Of a DNA stretch of 64,000 bases, positions 7,469 through 14,760 are shown in pieces. Each line of letters begins with the position of its first letter. Within the stretch, counting starts at the first letter, position 1. A program made the position numbers and the translations under genes. Source of the DNA: Actinocorallia longicatena. GTDB lineage: Bacteria > Actinomycetota > Actinomycetes > Streptosporangiales > Streptosporangiaceae. The notes under the pieces are model-generated. The model was given only the letters and a program-made list of their open reading frames with translations, searched no databases and had not been told where the DNA came from. Location: the NCBI RefSeq assembly GCF_039534125.1, contig NZ_BAAAUV010000002.1:62001-126000 (forward strand), given 5' to 3'.

Positions 7469-9534
7469 GTGCGCTCCAGCAGGACGGCGCCCTGCGCGTC
7501 GACGGTGGCGGTCCAGCCGGGCGGGACGAGCAGCGAGCAGTCGGGCTCGGCGATGACGCACGGGCCCGCGGCGGCCTCCCCGACGGGCCGGGTGGCCCGG
7601 TCGAACACGGGAACGGTGTGCGGGGCGCCGTCCAGCCAGATCGTCCGGGAGCGGGCCGGGCCGCCTCGGTCGTCCGCGGGGCGCCAGGCGGCGGTGCCGC
7701 CGCGCAGCGAGACCCTGACCCGCGCGGTGGTGACCTCGGCGGGATCGCGCAGGGCGATGCCGTAGGCCTCGTGGTAGCGCTTGTAGAACTCCTCGGCGAC
7801 CCGGCCGAGCAGCTCGGGCGTGACGGGTCCCGGCGGCAGCCCGATCGGGAAGGCGTGGGCCTGCCCGGTGAAGCGGACCCCGACCGACCGGGCGACCACG
7901 GCCTCGCCGGTCAGCGAGAGGTCGGCGCGGGCGGCGGCCTCCAGCTCGGTGAGCAGGGCGGCGAGCGCGGTCAGGGTCGCGGAGCTCGCCGAGCAGGACG
8001 TCAGATCGCCGACCGGGGCCAGGAAGGTCCTGGCCCGCTCGACCGCGAGCTCGGCGTGCAGGAGCCCGGCCGCCGAGCCGACCCCGCAGTGCGGCGGCAT
8101 CAGCACCCGCCCGATCCCGAACAGCCCGGCGAGCCGCGCGGCGTGCGTGGGCGCGGCCCCGCCGAGCGCGACGAGGGTGTGCCCGCGCGGGTCGATGCCG
8201 CGCCGGACCGTCACCACGTGGACGGCCGAGCCCATCTGGGCGTTGGCGATGTCGTGGATCGCGGTCGCGGCCGTGACGACGTCGACGCCGAGCGGGCCCG
8301 CCACCCGCTCGATCGCGGCCTCGGCGCGGGCGAGGGAGAGCGGGAAGGCGAACTCCTCCGCCGACAGGTAGCCGAGCACGAGGTTGGCGTCGGTGACGGT
8401 CGGCTCCTCGCCGCCGCGCCCGTAGCAGGCGGGTCCCGGATCGGCCCCGGCCGAGCGGGGGCCGACGCGGAGCGTCCCGTCGACGACGCTCGCGATGGAA
8501 CCGCCGCCCGAGCCCACCTCGGCGAGGTCGATCGCCGGGATCTTGATGGGGACCCCGGTTCCCGGCCTGCGCCCGCCGAAGCTGCCCTTGCCGCCGACCT
8601 GGAACTCGTGGGTGATGCCCGGCTTGCCGCCCCTGACCAGGCCGGCCTTGGCGGTCGTCCCGCCCATGTCGAAGGAGATCAGGTCGGCGAGGCCGCGGGT
8701 GCGCCCGGCGTGGGCCGCGGCGATCACCCCGGCGGCGGGGCCCGACTCGATCGTGTAGACCGCGCGGTCGGCGGCCAGCGCCGCCGGCAGCACCCCGCCC
8801 GCGGACTCCATGACCTGGACCGGGGCCGCCACGCCGATCCCGCGCAGCCGCGCCTCCAGGTCGCGCAGGTAGGAGGCCATGACCGGCCCGACATAGGCCG
8901 ACATCAGGGTCGTGGTGGCCCGCTCGTACTCGCCGAGCTCGGGCCAGACGTCGCTGGAGAGCACCACGGGCACGTCCGGGCCGAGGCGCTCGCGCAGCAG
9001 CTCGCCGAGCCGCCGTTCGTTCGCCGGGTTGGCGTAGGAGTGCAGCAGGCAGACCGCGACCGCGGCGACGCCGAGCCCGGCGATCTCCCCGGCGGTGACG
9101 GTCGCGGCGGCCTCGTCCAGCGGTTCGAGGATCCGGCCGTCCGCGGCGACGCGCTCCGGCACGGCGAACGTGCTCGGCAGCGGGACGGGCGGCTCGACCG
9201 GGGCGAAGGCGAGGTCGAACCGCTCCTCCTCCACCCGGGCCTGGCGCCCGAGCGCCAGCATCGAGCGGAACCCGCGGGTCGTCACGAACGCGACCGGCAC
9301 CCCGCGCCGCTCCAGGATGACGTTGGTCGCCAGCGTCGTCGCGTGGACGAACCGGGTGACCTCGCCCGGGTCCGCGCCCGCGCGGGCCAGGACCTCCGCC
9401 ACCCCGTGCAGGAGTCCCTCCGCCGGATCCGCCGGGGTCGTCAGCACCTTGAGCGCGTGGACGCGGCCGCCGTCCTCCGCGAGGACCACGTCGGTGAAGG
9501 TCCCGCCGACGTCGGTGGCGACGGTGACGCTCAC
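7465..9534 (-). CDS. hyuA: Hydantoinase/oxoprolinase subunit A
   Basis: A 689-residue ATPase subunit of the hydantoinase/oxoprolinase family. The N-terminus TVATDVGGTFTDVV is the ASKHA-fold phosphate-binding loop of the HyuA N-domain; IESGPAAGVIAAA and LISFDMGGTTAKAGLV mark the ATPase core. The C-terminal third is the usual HyuA domain. The start is a GTG at 9534, overlapping the upstream acyl-CoA dehydrogenase stop. HyuA uses ATP to phosphorylate the substrate for ring opening by HyuB. Its place in an operon with two acyl-CoA dehydrogenases suggests that the substrate is a heterocycle attached to, or derived from, an acyl chain (inference). Confidence 0.9.
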   Translation of the reverse strand: MSVTVATDVGGTFTDVVLAEDGGRVHALKVLTTPADPAEGLLHGVAEVLARAGADPGEVTRFVHATTLATNVILERRGVPVAFVTTRGFRSMLALGRQARVEEERFDLAFAPVEPPVPLPSTFAVPERVAADGRILEPLDEAAATVTAGEIAGLGVAAVAVCLLHSYANPANERRLGELLRERLGPDVPVVLSSDVWPELGEYERATTTLMSAYVGPVMASYLRDLEARLRGIGVAAPVQVMESAGGVLPAALAADRAVYTIESGPAAGVIAAAHAGRTRGLADLISFDMGGTTAKAGLVRGGKPGITHEFQVGGKGSFGGRRPGTGVPIKIPAIDLAEVGSGGGSIASVVDGTLRVGPRSAGADPGPACYGRGGEEPTVTDANLVLGYLSAEEFAFPLSLARAEAAIERVAGPLGVDVVTAATAIHDIANAQMGSAVHVVTVRRGIDPRGHTLVALGGAAPTHAARLAGLFGIGRVLMPPHCGVGSAAGLLHAELAVERARTFLAPVGDLTSCSASSATLTALAALLTELEAAARADLSLTGEAVVARSVGVRFTGQAHAFPIGLPPGPVTPELLGRVAEEFYKRYHEAYGIALRDPAEVTTARVRVSLRGGTAAWRPADDRGGPARSRTIWLDGAPHTVPVFDRATRPVGEAAAGPCVIAEPDCSLLVPPGWTATVDAQGAVLLERT

Positions 9535-10460
9535 GCGAGCAGGGCCTCTCGGATCCGGGCCCGGTGCAGCCGCTCGTCGCCCCACGAGGCGCGCAGCGCC
9601 CACACCCGCGACAGCCACAGGAACAGGTCGAGCTCGTCGGTGTAGCCGATCCCGCCGTGGACCTGGAGGGCGGTCCGCGCCGCGAGGTGGGCGGCCTCGC
9701 CCGCGGCGACCTTGGCCGCCGAGGCGTCGCGCCCCGCCGTCGGCAGATCGTGGGTCAGGGAGTAGGCGGCCCGGTGGACGACCGGGGTCGCGAACTCGAC
9801 CTTGATGGCCACGTTCGCGAGCTGGTGCTTGAGCGCCTGGAAGGTGCCGATGACCTTGCCGAACTGGCGGCGCTGCCCGGCGTAGGCGACGGCCGTCGCG
9901 GTCAGCCACCGGGACAGGCCGAGGAGCTGCGCCGCGACGGCCACCGCCGCGTGGTCGGCCGCGGTCCCGGCCGAGGCGGTCTCCCCCGCGGCGGAGAACA
10001 GCCGTCGCGTGGCGTCGCCCGACCGGAGCTCCGTCAGCCCGGGCGTCCCCGCCTCGGGCAGCAGCAGGAGGTCGGCGACGTCCGCGTCCAGCAGATACGG
10101 GTTCTCGAGGCACCGGACCGAGACCGCGGCCCGCCCCGCGGCGATCCGCGCCGGCCACTCCCCTCCGGCGAGCAGCGGCGCGACCACGGCCGTCTCGACC
10201 AGCGGTCCCGGAACACAGGCACGCCCGATCTCCTCCCAGGCCAGCACGGTGTCGAGCGGGGTGAACCCCAGGCCGCCCGCGGACTCGGGGACGGTCGCCC
10301 CGAGCAGGCCGAGTTCGGCGAGCGCGGCCCAGGCCTCGCCGCGCCGGATCTCCGGATCGGTCCTGGCGGCCCGCACCAGGGAGGGCGGGCACGCCTTCTG
10401 CAGGGTCTCGGCGACGGTCGCGGCCAGCAGCCGCTGGTCGGAGGTGAAGGCGAATCTCAT
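9531..10460 (-). CDS. Acyl-CoA dehydrogenase, small subunit type
   Basis: A 309-residue member of the acyl-CoA dehydrogenase family, shorter than the canonical 380. It keeps the N-terminal helical domain (GLLGATVPESAGGLGF) and C-terminal FAD-binding helices (RQFGKVIGTFQALKHQLA; VHGGIGYTDELDL) but has a compressed middle domain. Such short proteins pair with a longer partner in actinobacterial alpha2-beta2 FadE enzymes used for steroid side chains and similar acyl-CoAs (family knowledge). Its ATG overlaps the stop of the longer partner gene by 4 bp, supporting a heteromer. Confidence 0.9.
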   Translation of the reverse strand: MRFAFTSDQRLLAATVAETLQKACPPSLVRAARTDPEIRRGEAWAALAELGLLGATVPESAGGLGFTPLDTVLAWEEIGRACVPGPLVETAVVAPLLAGGEWPARIAAGRAAVSVRCLENPYLLDADVADLLLLPEAGTPGLTELRSGDATRRLFSAAGETASAGTAADHAAVAVAAQLLGLSRWLTATAVAYAGQRRQFGKVIGTFQALKHQLANVAIKVEFATPVVHRAAYSLTHDLPTAGRDASAAKVAAGEAAHLAARTALQVHGGIGYTDELDLFLWLSRVWALRASWGDERLHRARIREALLA

Positions 10461-11575
10461 CGGGGCATCCCCAGTACGCGTTCGGCGATGATGTTGCGCT
10501 GGATCTCGTTCGTGCCCGCGTAGATCGGGCCGGCGAGGGCGAAGAGGAAGCCGTCCAGCCAGGGATCGGCGAGGGCGGCGTCGGGGCCGCGCAGGTCGAG
10601 GGCGATCTCGTGCAGCCTCAGGTCGAGCTCGGACCAGAAGACCTTCATCAACGAGGAGGACGGCCCCAGCTCGACTCCCTCCTGGAGGCGGGCGACCGCG
10701 GCCCAGGTGTGCAGCCGGTAGGCGTCGGCGTCGAGCCAGGCCTGGACGGCCGCGTCCTGGAGCGTCCGGTCGGCGGAGTCCTTCGCGAGGGCGAGCAGCC
10801 GGTCGGCGACGGCCAGGAAGCGCCCGGGGCTGCGCAGGGTGAGGCCGCGCTCGGAGCTGGTGGTGGCCATCGCGACGGGCCAGCCCTTGCCGATCTCGCC
10901 GAGGACCTGGTCGTCGGGGACGAAGACGTCGTCGAAGAAGATCTCGGCGAAACCGGCCTCGCCGTCGAGCTGGGCGATCGGCCGGACGGTGACGCCGGGG
11001 GCGTCCAGGGGGAACAGGTAGTAGGTGAGGCCGTGGTGGCGCTGGGACTCCGGGTCGGAGCGGAACAGGCCGAACCCCCAGTGCGCGAAGACCGCGCGGG
11101 AGCTCCAGGTCTTCTGCCCGTTGAGCCGCCAGCCGCCGTCGGCCCGGGTGGCCGTCGCCCGCAGGGACGCCAGGTCGCTGCCCGCCTCGGGCTCCGACCA
11201 GGCCTGCGCCCAGATCTCCTCGCCGCGCGCCATCTTCGGCAGGAACCGCGCCTTCTGCTCGGAGGTCCCGTAGGCCAGGATCGTCGGCGCGAGCAGGAAG
11301 ATGCCGTTCTGGCTGACGCGGCCGGGAGCACCGGACGCCCAGTACTCCTCCTCGAAGACCAGCCAGTCGACGATGTCCGCGCCGCGGCCGCCGAACTCCT
11401 CCGGCCAGGAGATGACGCTCAGCCGGGCGGCGGCGAGTTTCGCCTCCCACTCCCGGTGCAGGGCGAAGCCCTCCTCGGTGTCCATGGAGGGCAGCCGGCC
11501 GGGCACGTTGGCCGCCAGCCACTCCCGTACCTCGGCACGGAGTGCCTGCTGGGCGGGGGTGAAGGTGAGATCCAC
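10457..11575 (-). CDS. Acyl-CoA dehydrogenase, large subunit type
   Basis: A 372-residue acyl-CoA dehydrogenase with the family sequence WPEEFGGRGADIVD, the FAD/substrate segment AQAWSEPEAGSDLASL and the C-terminal YAGTNEIQRNIIAERVLG. At the position of the medium-chain enzyme's catalytic Glu (Y-E-G-T) it has Ala (YAGT), so the base must be elsewhere or supplied by the partner subunit. It is the first gene of the leftward operon. GTG 11575 is preceded at 6 bp by TAGCGT, giving a possible leaderless transcript, beside the palindrome at 11591-11608. Confidence 0.92.
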   Translation of the reverse strand: MDLTFTPAQQALRAEVREWLAANVPGRLPSMDTEEGFALHREWEAKLAAARLSVISWPEEFGGRGADIVDWLVFEEEYWASGAPGRVSQNGIFLLAPTILAYGTSEQKARFLPKMARGEEIWAQAWSEPEAGSDLASLRATATRADGGWRLNGQKTWSSRAVFAHWGFGLFRSDPESQRHHGLTYYLFPLDAPGVTVRPIAQLDGEAGFAEIFFDDVFVPDDQVLGEIGKGWPVAMATTSSERGLTLRSPGRFLAVADRLLALAKDSADRTLQDAAVQAWLDADAYRLHTWAAVARLQEGVELGPSSSLMKVFWSELDLRLHEIALDLRGPDAALADPWLDGFLFALAGPIYAGTNEIQRNIIAERVLGMPR

Positions 11576-11590
11576 ACCCGCACGCTACCA

Positions 11591-11608
11591 AACAAGCAAT
11601 CGCTTGGT
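11591..11608. promoter_or_regulatory. Shared catabolic operator, site 1 (divergent promoter)
   Basis: AACAAGCAATCGCTTGGT is an 18-bp near-palindrome; on the other strand it reads ACCAAGCGATTGCTTGTT. It lies between the divergent acyl-CoA dehydrogenase operon and SDR gene, overlapped or flanked by -10-like boxes TACAGT (11608-11613, rightward) and TAGCGT (11587-11582, leftward), each exactly 6 bp from a GTG start. Related sites occur at 15878 and 23447. Confidence 0.7.
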
Positions 11609-11619
11609 ACAGTTGCGCC

Positions 11620-12390
11620 GTGCTGAGAGACAAGGTCGCGATCGTCACAGGAGCGGGCCCCGGTCTGGGCCGCACCCTGGCCCGGCTGATGGCCGAGCAG
11701 GGCGCCAAGGTGGCCGTCGCCGCCCGCACGGCCTCGGCCCTGGAGGTCATCGCCGCGGAGTCGGGGGCCCTGGCCGTCCCCACCGACGTCACCGACGCCG
11801 GGCAGGTGCAGCATCTGGCGGAGACCGTCCACGCGACCTTCGGGCGGATCGACGTCCTGGTCAACGCGGCCTTCCCCGGCACCCATCGCAAGAACGTGCT
11901 CGACATGGACCCCGCCTACCTGGCCCGGTGGCGGGAGGTCGTCGACATCGCCACCTACGGCACGCTCCTGGCCTGCCGGTACGTCGCGCCCTACATGGTC
12001 GCCCGGGGCTCCGGCTCGATCGTCAACCTCACCTCGATGTCGTCGCGCGTCGGGTACGCCGGCCGCAGCGACTACGCGGCGGGCAAGGCGGGCGTCCATC
12101 TGCTGTCGCACTGCCTCGCCGACGAGCTGGGCCCGCACGGCGTCCGGGTCAACTGCGTGGCCCCCGGCTGGATCGCCAGCGACGTCCTCACCGACTGGAT
12201 GCGCACCCGCGCGGCCGACGAGGGCGTCACCTTCGAGGACATCCACTCCCGCGACACCGAGGCGATGGCCCTGCGCCGCATCGCCACCGAGGAGGACGTG
12301 GCCAGGGCCGTCATCTTCCTCGCGAGCGACCTGGCGCAGGCCACGACCGGCGCCACCCTCGACGTCAACGGCGGTCAGCAGTTCACCTGA
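11620..12390 (+). CDS. SDR family NAD(P)-dependent oxidoreductase
   Basis: A 256-residue short-chain dehydrogenase. The nucleotide-binding VTGAGPGLGRTLA (residues 8-20) and the catalytic Tyr/Lys in SDYAAGKAG (about 152) are intact, with Ser in the preceding LTSMSS. It would oxidise a hydroxyacyl-CoA or alcohol, fitting the step after dehydrogenation and hydration in a beta-oxidation-like route. The start is a GTG at 11620; the mRNA may be leaderless. It overlaps the 3' end of the convergent GH18 gene by 8 bp. Confidence 0.92.
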   Translation: MLRDKVAIVTGAGPGLGRTLARLMAEQGAKVAVAARTASALEVIAAESGALAVPTDVTDAGQVQHLAETVHATFGRIDVLVNAAFPGTHRKNVLDMDPAYLARWREVVDIATYGTLLACRYVAPYMVARGSGSIVNLTSMSSRVGYAGRSDYAAGKAGVHLLSHCLADELGPHGVRVNCVAPGWIASDVLTDWMRTRAADEGVTFEDIHSRDTEAMALRRIATEEDVARAVIFLASDLAQATTGATLDVNGGQQFT

Positions 12391-13405
12391 GCGCCCGCAT
12401 GAACGCGTACGGCGCCTGGGCGATCGAGCTGCAGGCAGGATCGGCGTAGGCCTTCGGGCCGCCGGGACACGCCCTGTCCCGGGCCGCGGACCACATCGAC
12501 AGCCACGCGAACCGCTTCTGCCGGGCGAAGGCCCGCAGCTTGCGCGCGTCGGCCGTGGTGAACACCTCGCTCGCCACGTCGTTGACCCCGATCATCGGGG
12601 TGACGGCCAGATGCCGCCACGCGGTCGCGTCGGAGACCTTGAAGACCTTCCTGATCTGCTTCTGCGCCGACCGGGCCGCCTTGATCGCGTAGTCGCCCAT
12701 CCGTCCCTTCGGAGCCGGGGCGGCGCCGTCCCCGTAGTCCATGGCCATGATGTTGATCGCGCCGACCCTGACCTTGTTCTTCTTGAGGTTCCTCAGGAAG
12801 GCGACGCCGTCGGCGGTGAGCCCGGACGGCAGGACGGGCAGCGTGAAGGAGACGTCGAGCTTCGGGTGCTTCTTCTGGAGCGCCCTGACGGCCTTGGCCC
12901 GCCGGTCGTTGGCCGCGGCGTCCGGGAGCGCGGCCCCCTCGACGTCGAAGTCGGCCTTGGTGAGCTTGTAGGCGCGGACGACCTTCTCGTAGGCGGCCGT
13001 CAGCGCGGGGACCGAGCCGCACGCCAGGGCCAGTTCGGACCCGGCGGCCCCGCCGAAGGAGACCCGGACGTCCCCGCCCAGCTTCCGCAGCGCCCCGATC
13101 TTCTTCGCTACGGCGTTGGGCCCCGCCACCCCGCCCCACGTCGGGGCGCAGCCCCCGCCGGACAGCACGAACGCCAGGGTGAACTGCCTGACCCCGGTCT
13201 TCTTGGCGACCGAGGCGAGCGGGAACGGCGGATACAGGCTCGCGTCCACGTAGGGCGCGAACGGCACCCGCGCCGCGGCCTGAGCGGGGGCGGCGGGGGC
13301 GAACAGGGCCGTGGCGAACAGAGCGGTGGCCAGCAGGGCGGCGGCGAGCAGGCTGGTGGCCGGCGGGGCGGCGGTGCGGCCGCGGGCACTCGGAGGACGG
13401 AGCAT
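12383..13405 (-). CDS. Secreted glycoside hydrolase family 18 (chitinase-like) protein
   Basis: A 340-residue exported protein. A long N-terminal signal with a hydrophobic run of Leu/Ala (about 15-45) ends near AQAAA. The mature part reads as a GH18 TIM barrel: a SxGG-like strand DVRVSFGGAAG and the catalytic DFDVEG (D-x-D-x-E), plus late strands INIMAMDYGDG and FAWLSMWSAARD. The Glu of DFDVEG is the expected acid. Family 18 members of this type degrade chitin or bind chitooligosaccharides. Together with the GlcNAc-type importer near 47-52 kb this suggests chitin use. Convergent with the SDR gene. Confidence 0.82.
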   Translation of the reverse strand: MLRPPSARGRTAAPPATSLLAAALLATALFATALFAPAAPAQAAARVPFAPYVDASLYPPFPLASVAKKTGVRQFTLAFVLSGGGCAPTWGGVAGPNAVAKKIGALRKLGGDVRVSFGGAAGSELALACGSVPALTAAYEKVVRAYKLTKADFDVEGAALPDAAANDRRAKAVRALQKKHPKLDVSFTLPVLPSGLTADGVAFLRNLKKNKVRVGAINIMAMDYGDGAAPAPKGRMGDYAIKAARSAQKQIRKVFKVSDATAWRHLAVTPMIGVNDVASEVFTTADARKLRAFARQKRFAWLSMWSAARDRACPGGPKAYADPACSSIAQAPYAFMRALR

Positions 13406-13444
13406 GCCCGAGACGTTAGGGCTCCCCGGCGCGTCCGGTGCGGT

Positions 13445-13479
13445 GCTTAAGCGGCGCTTAATCCGGGGCTAAGGCTTAC
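13445..13479. promoter_or_regulatory. GCTTAA direct repeats with about 11-bp period upstream of GH18
   Basis: GCTTAA at 13445 and 13456, then GCTAAG at 13468 and GCTTAC at 13474, form helically phased direct repeats 40-75 bp upstream of the leftward GH18 start. Such phased direct repeats are a layout used by OmpR/SARP-type winged-helix activators; binding by any particular regulator is speculation. The rest of the 13406-13649 gap holds only a GGCGGGC/GCCCGCC hairpin (about 13574-13592) and no convincing gene. Confidence 0.35.
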
Positions 13480-13649
13480 CGGCGTCACGAAGATCGGCTA
13501 ACGTGGACGCCATGACTGCCGGGTCGGCCACGCGCCGTGCACAGAACGGGTACCCGGCCCTCGTTTGATCACCGGGCGGGCGAGAGGCCCGCCGCCCCCG
13601 TCATGAGAAGCGCTGAGAAAGCCACTCGTGACGGGAGGAGGTGAGAGAC

Positions 13650-13868
13650 ATGGGTTGGCAGGAATTCATCGGACGCCGCTCCGTCGGTGACGTCATCGAC
13701 GGCGTCGTCGTCCAGGAGGTGCCGTTCGGTTCGTTCGTCGAGTCCGAAGAGGGCGTCCACGGGCTCGCGTACCAGCAGGCGTGGCCGGTCGGCACGCGCG
13801 TGACGGTCCGGATCGTGAACATCGATCCCGAGCGCCGGCGGTTCAGCCTCGAGCCGGTCCAGGCCTGA
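13650..13868 (+). CDS. Small stand-alone S1 RNA-binding domain protein
   Basis: A 72-residue protein consisting of a single OB-fold S1-like domain: VGDVIDGVVVQEVPFGSFVE is the typical first two strands, followed by VTVRIVNIDPERRRFSL, the last strand pair. AGGAGG (13636-13641) sits 8 bp before the ATG at 13650, which is preferred over the in-frame GTG 13641. Free S1 domains bind single-stranded RNA and are seen as small regulators or ribosome-associated proteins; no specific role is evident. Monocistronic, ending in a strong stem-loop. Confidence 0.8.
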   Translation: MGWQEFIGRRSVGDVIDGVVVQEVPFGSFVESEEGVHGLAYQQAWPVGTRVTVRIVNIDPERRRFSLEPVQA

Positions 13869-13884
13869 CGGGCCCGGCCGGTGG

Positions 13885-13917
13885 CCGGTCCGGGGAAGGT
13901 CAGATTCCCCGGACCGG
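13885..13917. terminator. Strong bidirectional stem-loop terminator
   Basis: CCGGTCCGGGGAA (13885-13897) pairs perfectly with TTCCCCGGACCGG (13905-13917), a 13-bp stem with loop GGTCAGA. It lies between the 3' ends of the convergent S1-domain gene and SDR gene. Confidence 0.85.
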
Positions 13918-13926
13918 TCGCGTCGA

Positions 13927-14760
13927 TTATCGCTGCTCGAAGTCGGGAAGCTGCGGCAACCCGCCCGCGACCAGCGCCTCGGCCTGCTGGAGCAGGCCGG
14001 GACCGTACTGGGGATGCGTGAGGATCAGGAAGCGCTCCTCGGCGATCGCCGCGACGACCGCGGCCGCGACGTCCTCCGGCGGGATCCCCGCCGTGACCGT
14101 GTCGGTGATGACCTGGTCGATGAACTCCTGGTCGGGGGTCTTCTCGGCCTTGAGCTCGTGCGGGCGGTTGCGCTCGGACTCGTCGATCCTGGTGGCGACG
14201 CCGCCGGGGCACAGCACGGACACCCTCAGCTTCGATCCGTTCATCGCCAGCTCGTGCGCGAGGCTCTCGGTCGCCCCGTAGGCCGCGAACTTGGAGATCG
14301 TGTACGGCCCGGAGAAGGGCGCCGCGAACAGGCCCGCGACCGACGCGGTGTTCACGATGTGGCCCTCGGAGTCCTGGGCGATCATGCGGGGCACGAACGC
14401 GCGGATGCCGTGCAGGACGCCCCACAGGTTGACCCGGAACACCCACTCGAAGTCGGCGACGGGCCGCGACCAGAGCTCACCGCCGGCGAAGACGCCCGCG
14501 TTGTTGCACAGCACGTGGACGGCGCCGTAGGTGTCGAAGACGGCGTCCGCGAAGGCCTGGACCTCCTTCTCCTCCCCGACGTCCACGACCTTGGTCATGA
14601 CCTCGCCGTCGACCAGGGCCGCGGTCCCCATGAGCGCGTCCTGCTCGACGTCGGCCAGCGCGACCCTCATGCCCTCGGCGGCGAACCGGACGGCCAGAGC
14701 CCGGCCGATCCCGCTCCCGGCCCCGGTGACGACCGCGACCTTCCCGTTCAGATCTCTCAT
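13927..14760 (-). CDS. SDR family oxidoreductase
   Basis: A 277-residue short-chain dehydrogenase with the Rossmann motif VTGAGSGIGRALA near residue 10, CNNAGVF (NNAG motif), and the catalytic Ser-Tyr-Lys in TASVAG and YTISKFA. It is the second gene of a leftward pair; its ATG shares one base with the stop of the ADH gene (TGATG), so the two are translationally coupled. It probably oxidises or reduces the product of the ADH. Readings continuing upstream through the ADH region are in a shadow frame. Confidence 0.92.
   Translation of the reverse strand: MRDLNGKVAVVTGAGSGIGRALAVRFAAEGMRVALADVEQDALMGTAALVDGEVMTKVVDVGEEKEVQAFADAVFDTYGAVHVLCNNAGVFAGGELWSRPVADFEWVFRVNLWGVLHGIRAFVPRMIAQDSEGHIVNTASVAGLFAAPFSGPYTISKFAAYGATESLAHELAMNGSKLRVSVLCPGGVATRIDESERNRPHELKAEKTPDQEFIDQVITDTVTAGIPPEDVAAAVVAAIAEERFLILTHPQYGPGLLQQAEALVAGGLPQLPDFEQR

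Noticed and set aside
7465..10392. A 975-codon open frame read as one HyuA protein
   Set aside because: The first about 285 codons are antisense-like Arg/Pro/Gly-rich sequence running through the acyl-CoA dehydrogenase gene. HyuA similarity begins at GTG 9534 (TVATDVGGTFTDVV).
13512..13568. An 18-codon open frame (MTAGSATRRAQNGYPALV) as a leader peptide
   Set aside because: No ribosome binding site, no regulatory-codon run and no downstream gene in attenuator range that would need it.
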